This document shows positions 28,460 to 36,466 of a DNA stretch of 64,000 bases, in pieces (the first letter of the stretch is position 1; each line of letters begins with the position of its first letter). A program made the translations under genes and the position numbers. Source of the DNA: Comamonas testosteroni ATCC 11996 (GTDB lineage: Bacteria; Pseudomonadota; Gammaproteobacteria; Burkholderiales; Burkholderiaceae_C); the NCBI RefSeq assembly GCF_000241525.1, contig NZ_AHIL01000041.1, positions 62,001-126,000 of the forward strand. The letters are read 5' to 3'. Below the pieces are notes generated by a model that worked only from the letters and a program-made list of their open reading frames with translations, was not told where the DNA came from and searched no databases.

Positions 28460-29599
28460 TCAGCGTTGGGGAACGCTGTCACCCATGATGCGGCGATACC
28501 ACTCATGGAAATGTTGCATGCCGTCTTCCATGGGGCTCTGATAGGGGCCGACCTCGTTGTCGCCGCGTTCATACAGGGCCTTGCGGCCGCCGTCCATGCG
28601 CTCGGCGATCTCGTCGTCCTCGATGCAGGTTTCCATGTAGGCGGCCTTCTGGGCCTGCACGAACTCGGGCTCAAAGGCGGCGATTTCCTCGGGGTAGAAG
28701 AACTCCACCACGTTCAGCGTCCTGTCCACGGCAAGCGGGTGCAGGGTCGAGACCGTGAGCACATGCGGATACCACTCCACCATGATGTGGGGGTAGTAGG
28801 TCAGCCAGATGGCGCCGCGATCGGGCAGCTCGCCATTGCGGTAGGCCAGCAGCACCTCGTGCCATTTCTTGTAGATGTCCGAGCCGGGGTTGCCGAAGCT
28901 GGGGGCCACACCCACGGTCTGCACCGAGTACTCGCTGGCGAATTCCCACTTCAGATCGTCGCAGGTGACGAAGTTGCCCAGACCGGGGTGGAAGGGGCCG
29001 ACGTGATAGTCCTCCAGATAGACCTCGATAAAGGTCTTCCAGTTGTAGTTGCACTCGTGCATCTCGACATGGTCGAGCACAAAGCCGTCGAACTGGAGCT
29101 GCTCGCGCAGCTTCATGCCGGCCAGGTCGGCCTCGATGTCGCGGCCGTTGTCCTCGAACAGCAGTCCGTTCCACTCGCGCAGACGGTAGTTGTTGAGGTT
29201 CAGGCAGGGGTCGTGGCTGAAATGGGGCGCGCCCAGCAACTCGCCGCTGGTGCTGTAGGTCCAGCGGTGCAGCGGGCAGACAATGTTGCCGCCGGCATGG
29301 CCCTTGCCCTCGGACAGCAGATTGCCGCGTCCCTTGAGCATCACGGCCTGGCGGTGGCGGCAGACATTGGAGATCAGCTCGATCTCGCCCTTGGCATTGC
29401 GCACCAAGGCGCGCCCCTCTTTTTCCTGAGGCAGGGCGTAGTAGTCGCCTATCTCGGGAACGGCCAGCTGATGGCCCACATAGCGCGGGCCGCGCTTGAA
29501 AATCGTTTCCAACTCGCGCTGGAACAGCGCTTCGTCGAAATAACTTGAAACTGGTAGTTGGCTTGCGGCCTGCTGCAGTTGAAGACTTAAATCAGTCAT
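28460..29599 (-). CDS. Rieske-type aromatic ring-hydroxylating oxygenase, alpha subunit
   Basis: The product has 379 residues. The Rieske cluster ligands are Cys80-x-His82 and Cys108-x2-His111. The mononuclear iron site follows in NWKTFIEVYLEDYHVGPFHPG, with His199 and His204; the carboxylate ligand should be near 325-340. Such oxygenases hydroxylate or demethylate aromatic or quaternary amine substrates. The gap between the two Rieske pairs is 25 residues, longer than the usual 15-17, due to a Gly/Lys-rich insert (KGRGNLLSEGKGHAGGN). No reductase or ferredoxin gene is adjacent, so electron donors must be encoded elsewhere. Substrate not assignable. Confidence 0.93.
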   Translation of the reverse strand: MTDLSLQLQQAASQLPVSSYFDEALFQRELETIFKRGPRYVGHQLAVPEIGDYYALPQEKEGRALVRNAKGEIELISNVCRHRQAVMLKGRGNLLSEGKGHAGGNIVCPLHRWTYSTSGELLGAPHFSHDPCLNLNNYRLREWNGLLFEDNGRDIEADLAGMKLREQLQFDGFVLDHVEMHECNYNWKTFIEVYLEDYHVGPFHPGLGNFVTCDDLKWEFASEYSVQTVGVAPSFGNPGSDIYKKWHEVLLAYRNGELPDRGAIWLTYYPHIMVEWYPHVLTVSTLHPLAVDRTLNVVEFFYPEEIAAFEPEFVQAQKAAYMETCIEDDEIAERMDGGRKALYERGDNEVGPYQSPMEDGMQHFHEWYRRIMGDSVPQR

Positions 29600-30030
29600 G
29601 GATGACCTGACCTAAAGACTCCCCACAGGGAGGGTGCACGTGCGCACACGGTAAAAAACGAAACCGGCCTTGTCTGGACACGGGCTTCAGGCAATAGGCG
29701 GTGGCTTGGACAGCCGACTCGTTTGCCCGACCGGATGACCAGGCACGGGGCCGGCTTGACGGGAATGGGATTATAGGCTGTGGGGTTATTTCCGTTTTTC
29801 TGGTACGTGTATTGACGTTATTTCGTCGATCTAGCGAAAAATCCTGTCAGCAAGCTGCCAGCCGCGCGCAAACCTTGGCAGGTCGCCAAAAAGGTCGGCA
29901 AGAACGGCGCCGACCTGGCCGGAAGTCACAGCCAAGACATCTCTCTCCGGCCGGCTTTGCGGGCATTGCACGCCAATGGTGCAGGGACGCCTAAAATCGT
30001 CGTTTTCGTCCAACATAAGCCACACCCTCC
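29600..30030. other. Divergent intergenic region
   Basis: A 431-base gap between the divergent Rieske oxygenase and xseB. No gene or clear hairpin is seen. The AT-richer stretch 29770-29840 is the likely location of promoters. A possible short frame starting at 29701 has no ribosome binding site and no domain. Confidence 0.45.
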
Positions 30031-30270
30031 ATGCCCAAGGCCGCTGCCGTCAAAAAATCCGAACAACCTGTCAGCTATGAAGCTGCTTTGCAGGAGCTGG
30101 AACAACTGATTGCGCAGATCGAATCGGGTCAGCTGCCGCTGGAGCAGATGCTCAGCGGCTACCAGCGTGCGGCCGAGCTGCTGGGCTTTTGCCGCAGCCA
30201 GCTCGAAGCCGTGCAGGAGCAGGTCAAGGTACTGGATGAAGGCAAGCTGTCCGCCTGGACCCAGGACTGA
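30031..30270 (+). CDS. xseB: Exodeoxyribonuclease VII small subunit
   Basis: The 79-residue product has the XseB helical-hairpin signature: [20 protein letters not shown], then [20 protein letters not shown]. With XseA it forms a nuclease degrading single-stranded DNA. It is first in xseB-ispA-dxs, a common proteobacterial order; ispA starts 37 bases later. An A/K-rich N-terminus ([12 protein letters not shown]) precedes the domain. Confidence 0.95.
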   Translation: MPKAAAVKKSEQPVSYEAALQELEQLIAQIESGQLPLEQMLSGYQRAAELLGFCRSQLEAVQEQVKVLDEGKLSAWTQD

Positions 30271-30307
30271 TCCCGGCGTCCGCGCTTTTTGCCTTGAAGA
30301 TGCACCC

Positions 30308-31249
30308 ATGAATGAATCAATGATTGCCCAACCATCGACGCCTTTGAACGAGGGCAAGCCAGCCCTGGATTTTTCCGTCTGGATGCAGGAGAGACTGGCG
30401 CGCACCGAAGATGCGCTGTCGCGCTGGGTGGGCATCAATGCACCTGCGGGCCTGGGTGAAGCCATGCGCTACGCCGTGCTCGATGGCGGCAAGCGCTTGC
30501 GACCGCTGCTGGTATGGGCGGCTGCCGAGGCAGTGGGTGGTCTGGCTGCGGCCACGCTGCGCGCAGGTTGCGCTGTTGAGCTGATTCACGCTTATTCCCT
30601 GGTGCACGACGACATGCCCTGCATGGACAACGACACCATGCGTCGTGGCAAGCCCACCGTGCATGTGCAGTTTGGCGAAGCCTCGGCACTGCTGGCCGGC
30701 GATGCTCTGCAGGCCCTGGCGTTCGAGCTGCTGCTGCCTGAAGACGACGGCATTCCCTGCTCCATGCAGGCCAAGCTTTGCCGTCTGCTGGGCGCGGCGG
30801 CGGGCAGCCAGGGCATGGCCGGCGGCCAGGCCATCGACCTGGCCAGCGTGGGCAAGCAACTGAGTGAGGCGCAACTGCGCGAAATGCACCGCCTCAAGAC
30901 CGGTGCGCTGCTGCTGGGCAGCGTGCTCATGGGAGCTGCCTGCAATGCGCAGACCGACGTCAGGGCACTGGCTGCGCTGACCGTCTACGGCCAGGCACTG
31001 GGCGTGGCTTTCCAGGTGGTGGACGACATTCTGGATGTGGTGGCCGACTCCGCAACGCTGGGCAAGACGGCCGGCAAGGACGCGGCCAATGACAAGCCCA
31101 CTTTTGTGTCGCTGCTGGGGCTGGAGGCTGCGAGAGCCCATGCCGAGCAGCTGCGCCAGCAGGCTCATGCCGCCTTGACGCGCAGCGGTCTGGCCGACAC
31201 GCAGGCCTTGGGTGCACTGGCCGATATGGTCGTGCAGCGTACCCACTGA
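30308..31249 (+). CDS. ispA: Farnesyl diphosphate synthase (polyprenyl synthetase)
   Basis: Condenses DMAPP/GPP with IPP to farnesyl diphosphate, feeding quinone and undecaprenyl synthesis. The 313-residue product has both Asp-rich motifs: DDMPCMDND (101-109, the IspA-type spacing with two extra residues) and VVDDILDVVAD in the C-terminal half, together with GGKRLRPLLV. The ATG at 30308 fits the family length; a second in-frame ATG at 30320 is possible. It lies between xseB and dxs. Confidence 0.95.
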   Translation: MNESMIAQPSTPLNEGKPALDFSVWMQERLARTEDALSRWVGINAPAGLGEAMRYAVLDGGKRLRPLLVWAAAEAVGGLAAATLRAGCAVELIHAYSLVHDDMPCMDNDTMRRGKPTVHVQFGEASALLAGDALQALAFELLLPEDDGIPCSMQAKLCRLLGAAAGSQGMAGGQAIDLASVGKQLSEAQLREMHRLKTGALLLGSVLMGAACNAQTDVRALAALTVYGQALGVAFQVVDDILDVVADSATLGKTAGKDAANDKPTFVSLLGLEAARAHAEQLRQQAHAALTRSGLADTQALGALADMVVQRTH

Positions 31250-31314
31250 GATTTAATAGAGAAGCCCTGTAATCCAGTATTGGTAAACACTAGCAGCTAT
31301 TAAAAATATAGAAC

Positions 31315-33183
31315 ATGTCCACGAATACCTCTTCCCTGCTGCACAACATCAACGATCCCGCAGATATGCGCGGCCTCTCGCGCTCCCAGCTCAAGAGCCT
31401 GGCCGCAGAGCTGCGCACCTATGTGATCGACAGCGTTTCAAGGACCGGCGGGCACCTCAGCTCCAACCTGGGGACGGTGGAGTTGACCGTGGCGCTGCAC
31501 TCGGTGTTCAACACGCCCTATGACCGCATCGTCTGGGATGTGGGCCACCAGACCTATCCGCACAAGATATTGACCGGCCGCCGCGATCGCATGGGCACGC
31601 TGCGCCAGTTCGGCGGCCTGTCCGGCTTTCCCCAGCGGGCCGAGAGCGAATACGACACTTTTGGCACGGCGCACTCGTCCACCAGCATCTCTGCTGCGCT
31701 GGGCATGGCTCTGGCCGCCAAGCAAAAAGGCGAGGATCGCCGTGCAATAGCCGTGATCGGCGACGGCGCGATGACGGCCGGCATGGCGTTCGAGGCGCTG
31801 AACAACGGCGGCGTGCATGACGCCAACCTGCTGGTCATCCTCAACGACAACGATATGAGCATCAGCCCGCCTGTGGGCGCGCTCAATCGCTATCTGGCCC
31901 AGCTGATGAGCGGTCAGTTCTACGCCAAGGCCCGCGATGTGGGCAAGAGCGTTCTCAAGCAGGTGCCGCCCTTGCTGGAGCTGGCCAAGCGTCTGGAGCA
32001 ACAGGCCAAGGGCATGGTCGTGCCTGCCACCATGTTCGAGCAATTCGGCTTCAACTACATCGGTCCCATCGACGGCCATGATCTCGATTCGCTGATTCCC
32101 ACACTGGAGAACATCAAGGGTCTCAAGGGCCCGCAGTTCCTGCATGTGGTCACCAAAAAGGGTCAAGGCTACAAGCTGGCCGAGGCCGATCCCGTGGCCT
32201 ATCACGGCCCCGGGAAGTTCGACCCGGCAGTTGGTCTGGTCAAGCCGGCCACGCCTGCCAAGCAGACCTTCACCCAGGTGTTTGGTCACTGGCTCTGTGA
32301 TATGGCGGCCAAGGACCAGCGTCTGGTCGGCATCACGCCCGCCATGCGTGAAGGCTCGGGCATGGTGGAATTCCACAAGCGCTTTCCCGGTCGCTACTAC
32401 GACGTGGGCATTGCCGAGCAGCATGCAGTCACTTTCGCCGGCGGTATGGCCTGCGAAGGCGTCAAGCCCGTGGTGGCCATCTATTCCACTTTCCTGCAGC
32501 GTGCCTATGACCAGCTGATCCACGACGTCGCGCTGCAGAACCTGCCTGTGGTGTTTGCTCTGGATCGCGCTGGTCTGGTGGGCGCCGACGGTGCCACGCA
32601 CGCCGGTGCCTATGACATCGCCTTTGTGCGCTGCATTCCCAATATGAGCATGGCCTGCCCGGCTGACGAACGTGAAACGCGCCAGTTGCTGAGTACGGCC
32701 TATGAGCAGCATCACCCCGTCTGCGTCCGCTATCCGCGCGGCGCCGGTGTGGGCGTGACTCCGCTGGAAAGTCTGGAAGGTCTGCCCTTCGGCAAGGGCG
32801 AGATGCGCCGCGAGTCGGCCTCCAAAAAGGTGGCGATTCTGGCTTTCGGCAGCTTGCTGTACCCTGCCTTGCAGGCCGCCGAAGCCTTGGATGCCAGCGT
32901 GGCCAATATGCGCTGGGCCAAGCCTCTCGATGAAGAATTGTTGCTCCAGATCGCCGCCGAGCATGAACTCATCGTTACGCTGGAAGAGGGTTGCATCATG
33001 GGCGGCGCTGGCAGTGCCGTCATGGAGAGCCTTGCCGCCCATGGCCTGAGCAAGAGCGTGCTGCAGCTGGGTCTGCCTGACGAGTTCATCGAGCATGGCG
33101 ACCCCGCCAAGCTGCTAGCGCTGCAAGGGCTGGATGCGGCAGGCATCGAGGCCTCCATCCGCAAGCGTCTGGCTGCGGGCTGA
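31315..33183 (+). CDS. dxs: 1-deoxy-D-xylulose-5-phosphate synthase
   Basis: The first enzyme of the MEP pathway, joining pyruvate and glyceraldehyde-3-phosphate with TPP. The 622-residue product is the usual length. The TPP motif begins [16 protein letters not shown] and ends [13 protein letters not shown]. The N-terminal [13 protein letters not shown] and the transketolase C-domain ([18 protein letters not shown], with the catalytic Glu) are clear. The region before the ATG has a poor ribosome binding site and half of a palindromic repeat (TAGCAGCTAT), 65 bases after ispA. Confidence 0.97.
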   Translation: MSTNTSSLLHNINDPADMRGLSRSQLKSLAAELRTYVIDSVSRTGGHLSSNLGTVELTVALHSVFNTPYDRIVWDVGHQTYPHKILTGRRDRMGTLRQFGGLSGFPQRAESEYDTFGTAHSSTSISAALGMALAAKQKGEDRRAIAVIGDGAMTAGMAFEALNNGGVHDANLLVILNDNDMSISPPVGALNRYLAQLMSGQFYAKARDVGKSVLKQVPPLLELAKRLEQQAKGMVVPATMFEQFGFNYIGPIDGHDLDSLIPTLENIKGLKGPQFLHVVTKKGQGYKLAEADPVAYHGPGKFDPAVGLVKPATPAKQTFTQVFGHWLCDMAAKDQRLVGITPAMREGSGMVEFHKRFPGRYYDVGIAEQHAVTFAGGMACEGVKPVVAIYSTFLQRAYDQLIHDVALQNLPVVFALDRAGLVGADGATHAGAYDIAFVRCIPNMSMACPADERETRQLLSTAYEQHHPVCVRYPRGAGVGVTPLESLEGLPFGKGEMRRESASKKVAILAFGSLLYPALQAAEALDASVANMRWAKPLDEELLLQIAAEHELIVTLEEGCIMGGAGSAVMESLAAHGLSKSVLQLGLPDEFIEHGDPAKLLALQGLDAAGIEASIRKRLAAG

Positions 33184-33227
33184 CGCAATATGGACATGGT
33201 TTGCGCAAGTCCAATGGATTGACACCG

Positions 33228-33251
33228 GGCCCTTCTATGAAGGGCCTTTTT
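33228..33251 (+). terminator. Terminator after dxs
   Basis: GGCCCTTC (33228-33235) pairs with GAAGGGCC (33239-33246) around a 3-base loop, followed by TTTTT. It closes the xseB-ispA-dxs operon. Confidence 0.88.
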
Positions 33252-33397
33252 CATTGCTTGTCGTCAAGAAAACTGACGGCAACCGCGAATCGCCACACGG
33301 CCGGCGTCTGCGTTCCTAGAATGCCTGTGGCTGCCGGCCTGTGATCAGGCTGCTGCAGCCGACTTTGCAATGGACAACTACTAGCGGAGAAATATTC

Positions 33398-34480
33398 ATG
33401 GATCGTCGCTCACTCGTCAAACATGTGGGCATGGCCGGTGTGCTGGCAGCGGGCGTGGCTCCTGCGGTGCGCAGCCAGGAGGTGCTGCGCTGGCGCCTGG
33501 TGACGAGTTTCCCCAAAGTCCTTGATGCCATTTCTGGCGGGGCCGAGAAATTTGCCCAGTCGCTGCGTCTTATGTCGGGCGGCCAGATCGAGGTCAGCGT
33601 GCACTCTGCAGGCGAACTGATGCCCGCGTTTGGCGTGATGGAGGGGGTGCAGAACGGCGTGGTCGACATGGCTCTGACGGCACCCTACTACTTCACCGAC
33701 AAGGACTACTGCTTTGCACTCGGGTGCGCCGTGCCCTTTGGTCTGACGGCGCGGCAGATGGATGCCTGGATGGAGTGGGGCGGTGGGCGCAAGCTCATAG
33801 ATGATTTCTACGCGCAGTACAACATCAAGAGTCTGAGTGCCGGCAATACCGGCACGCAGATGGGGGGCTGGTACCGCAAGGAAATCAAGACCGTGCAGGA
33901 TCTGCATGGTCTGCGCATGCGCGCTGGAGGTGGCTTGCTCGGCGATGCGCTGCAAAAGCTCGGCGTGCAGGCCGTCAACATGCCCATCGCTGATGCGCAG
34001 CAGGCACTGGAAAAGAACCGCCTTGATGCGGTGGAGTTTGTCGGCCCTTATGACGACCAGAAGCTGGGCTTCGGCAAGATCGCGCCTTACTACTACTATC
34101 CGGGCTGGTGGGAGGGCGGCGCCGAGCTGGCCTATTTCATCAACGCCAAGTCCTTTGCGGCCCTGACGCCTGAGCTGCGCGCCATGGTGGAGGCCGCAGC
34201 GGCGCTGGCCGCCAAGGATCTGACGGCCAAGTACCTTGCGTACAACCCCGCTGCGCTCAAGAAGCTGCTCAGCGAACGCGTGCAGCTGCGAGCCTTTCCG
34301 CGCGAGCTCATGGATGCGGGCTTCAAGGCCGTGATGGCCACCATGGCCGAGCATGAGGCCAAGTCGGCATCGTTCAAGAAAATTCATAGAAGCATGCGCG
34401 GATTCCAGCATGACCAGTTGCTCTGGGATCGTTTCTCCGAGTTCCGCTATGCCAGCTATATGAGCGCGGTACGGCTGTAA
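33398..34480 (+). CDS. TRAP transporter substrate-binding protein (Tat-type signal), copy 1
   Basis: A 360-residue periplasmic receptor of the DctP/TakP-FcbT1 group. It starts with a Tat-like signal (MDRRSLVKHVGMAGVLAAG, cleavage near VRSQ); GCGGAGA precedes the ATG. Family features include SGGQIEVSVHSAGELMPAFG, GGWYRKEIK, DAVEFVGPYDD and YYYYPGWWEGG. Relatives bind organic acids such as 2-oxo acids, mannitol or chlorobenzoates. It is followed after 186 bases by a closely related second copy. No permease is on this strand; the matching DctM/DctQ pair lies convergently at 36467-38948. Confidence 0.93.
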   Translation: MDRRSLVKHVGMAGVLAAGVAPAVRSQEVLRWRLVTSFPKVLDAISGGAEKFAQSLRLMSGGQIEVSVHSAGELMPAFGVMEGVQNGVVDMALTAPYYFTDKDYCFALGCAVPFGLTARQMDAWMEWGGGRKLIDDFYAQYNIKSLSAGNTGTQMGGWYRKEIKTVQDLHGLRMRAGGGLLGDALQKLGVQAVNMPIADAQQALEKNRLDAVEFVGPYDDQKLGFGKIAPYYYYPGWWEGGAELAYFINAKSFAALTPELRAMVEAAAALAAKDLTAKYLAYNPAALKKLLSERVQLRAFPRELMDAGFKAVMATMAEHEAKSASFKKIHRSMRGFQHDQLLWDRFSEFRYASYMSAVRL

Positions 34481-34666
34481 GCATCGGTCGCTGCCCGCCG
34501 AGGCCTGATTTGATGCACCTCACTAGGTAGAACTTCTTAAGCGAACGGTCACTTTTTAGCGCTTGCGAAACGGTTGGCTCGTGTACATTTTGTGCCTGTT
34601 GCATAAAACAAGCTGGCATAGATCAGTGGTCTGTATCAGCTCAATTCGTTCCTCAAGGAGACTAAA

Positions 34667-35749
34667 GTGGATCGTCGTTCCATTCTGAAAAATGCCGGTA
34701 TCGCTGGCGTGCTGGCTGCGGGTGCAGCACCTGCTGTTCACGCCCAGGCCGCTGTGCGCTGGCGCCTGGCCTCCAGCTTTCCCAAGTCGCTGGACACCAT
34801 CTTCGGCAGCGCTGAAAAGCTGTCGCAACTGGTCAAGGCCATGTCGGGCGGCAAGTTCGAGATTTCGGTGCACCCCGCTGGCGAGCTGATGCCCGCTTTC
34901 GGTGTGGTGGATGCGCTGCAGGGCGATACCATCGACATGGCACAGACCGCTGCCTACTACTTCACCGGCAAGGATCCCATCTTCGCCTTCAGCTGCGCCG
35001 TGCCCTTTGGCCTGACCGCATTGCAGATGAACGGCTGGAAAGACCATGGCAACGGCCGCAAGCTGCTCGACGCCTTCTTTGCCAAGTACAACTTCAAGAC
35101 CGCATCGGCCGGCAACACCACGACCCAGATGGGCGGCTGGTACCGCAAGGAAATCAAGACCGTGGAAGACCTCAAGGGTCTGAAGATGCGTCTGGGCGGC
35201 GGCGTGTTCGGCGAGGCCATGGCCAAGCTGGGCGTGGTGGCGCAGAACATGCCTGCTGGCGATGTCTACCAGGCTCTGGAAAAGGGTACGCTGGACGCCG
35301 TGGAATTCGTCGGTCCCTACGACGATGAGAAGCTGGGCTTCAACAAGGTTGCGCCTTACTACTACTACCCCGGCTGGTGGGAAGGCTCTGCCGAGCTGGA
35401 GTTCTTCATCAACATCAAGAAGTACAACGCGCTGTCGCCCGAGAACAAGGCGATCCTGGACGCTGCAACCCGCGTGGCTGCCGCCGACATGACCAGCAAG
35501 TACCAGGTGCTGAATCCTCAGGCCATCAAGCGCCTGGTGGCCAACAAGACCCAGCTCAAGATGTTCCCCAAGCCTTTGATGGACGCCGGCTTCAAGGCCT
35601 CCATGGAAGTGTTTGCCGAGCACGAAGCCAAGTCGCCCGAATTCAAGAAGATCCACCAGGACATGCGCGCCTTCCAGCGCGACCAGATTCTGTGGAACCG
35701 CTTCTCCGAGTACCCTTTCAATCAGTACATGGCGACTGCCAAGATCTGA
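34667..35749 (+). CDS. TRAP transporter substrate-binding protein (Tat-type signal), copy 2
   Basis: Also 360 residues, and similar to copy 1 along its full length (signal MDRRSILKNAGIAGVLAAG; shared GGWYRKEIKT, DAVEFVGPYDD and YYYYPGWWEG). It starts at GTG 34667 with AAGGAG seven bases upstream. It differs from copy 1 in parts that may line the pocket, for example ALQGDTIDMAQTAAYYFTGKD versus GVQNGVVDMALTAPYYFTDKD. It seems more canonical (AAVHAQ-type cleavage site). A strong terminator follows, inside the end of a convergent gene. Confidence 0.93.
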   Translation: MDRRSILKNAGIAGVLAAGAAPAVHAQAAVRWRLASSFPKSLDTIFGSAEKLSQLVKAMSGGKFEISVHPAGELMPAFGVVDALQGDTIDMAQTAAYYFTGKDPIFAFSCAVPFGLTALQMNGWKDHGNGRKLLDAFFAKYNFKTASAGNTTTQMGGWYRKEIKTVEDLKGLKMRLGGGVFGEAMAKLGVVAQNMPAGDVYQALEKGTLDAVEFVGPYDDEKLGFNKVAPYYYYPGWWEGSAELEFFINIKKYNALSPENKAILDAATRVAAADMTSKYQVLNPQAIKRLVANKTQLKMFPKPLMDAGFKASMEVFAEHEAKSPEFKKIHQDMRAFQRDQILWNRFSEYPFNQYMATAKI

Positions 35750-36401
35750 TTGCGCTCAGACTCCAGAGTGCCGGCGCCATGCGCTGGCTGCTAAAAAACC
35801 GCAGCAAGCTGCGGTTTTTTTCATGCGTCCGAAATGATGCGAGCCTGAGTTGAGCGGCTCCTGCGTAGGACAGCGCAAGCAGCAAATCCTCCAGGCCTTC
35901 GACGGTTGCAGAGCCCAGGCCCATGGTCGCTTTCACTCCTTCTGCCAGGACTTGCGGGTCCGACATGAAGTGAACGACTTGCTGCAGCCCCACCTTATCG
36001 GGCTCGTTCTCATCGTCCCGATCAAACCAATCGTTGAACCAGTCGATGAGCGCATTGGAGGCCTTCTCTTCCGCCAGACCTTGCACTTGCAGCGACAGCC
36101 AGTCCCAGACAAAGGGCTGCCGCTCCACTGCGGAATCACCGAGGCGGAAATGAATGGGTTCGAATTCGAGCCGGGTCTGTGAATCCACCTTTGCAGGTTC
36201 TGCGCTGTTTTCCGATGCGGGGATGGCATCGACCAGGCAGGGTAGATTCCATGCACCTTCGGTAGCCAGCGTTCCATCGCTGTTGCGATAGGCCGCCTTC
36301 ACATGAGAGTCCTGAGCATTGGCTGCCGGTGACAGCAGGTCAGCAATTCGGCGGTGCTCATTATGGTTTCCCGGGAAAGCAGCAAATCTATCACTCAGCA
36401 A
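35718..36401 (-). CDS. Hypothetical protein, 3' end overlapping convergent gene and terminator
   Basis: A 227-residue frame of unknown family. The middle reads like a soluble acidic protein (LIDWFNDWFDRDDENEPDKVGLQQ, EGLEDLLLALSYAGAAQ). There is no good ATG: the frame opens with TTG at 36401, and a GTG lies further in (HVKAAYRN). The last 45 residues are encoded across the binding-protein terminator (35793-35821) and the last 32 bases of that gene, so the natural stop may have been lost by rearrangement or mutation. No domain is recognised. The N-terminal part may be shorter than given. Confidence 0.5.
   Translation of the reverse strand: MLSDRFAAFPGNHNEHRRIADLLSPAANAQDSHVKAAYRNSDGTLATEGAWNLPCLVDAIPASENSAEPAKVDSQTRLEFEPIHFRLGDSAVERQPFVWDWLSLQVQGLAEEKASNALIDWFNDWFDRDDENEPDKVGLQQVVHFMSDPQVLAEGVKATMGLGSATVEGLEDLLLALSYAGAAQLRLASFRTHEKNRSLLRFFSSQRMAPALWSLSAIRSWQSPCTD
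35793..35821 (+). terminator. Terminator after TRAP binding protein 2
   Basis: AAAAAACCGCAGC and GCTGCGGTTTTTT form a stem of up to 13 bp with a minimal loop, ending in T7. It works on both strands. It lies within the 3' part of the convergent hypothetical gene. Confidence 0.9.
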
Positions 36402-36413
36402 TCTCTGCTCAAT

Positions 36414-36444
36414 GAAAAAGCCCCGGCTCTTGCGAGCCGGGGCT
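36414..36444 (-). terminator. Terminator after the TRAP permease genes
   Basis: AGCCCCGGCTC (36419-36429) pairs perfectly with GAGCCGGGGCT (36434-36444) around TTGC. On the minus strand it is followed by TTTTT from the plus A-run 36414-36418. It lies just past the dctM stop. Confidence 0.9.
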
Positions 36445-36466
36445 GTATCAGCGAAGGAGAGCCGAT

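Noticed and set aside
29701-29994. Small plus-strand frame before xseB
   Set aside because: Arg/Gln-rich translation without a ribosome binding site or known domain.
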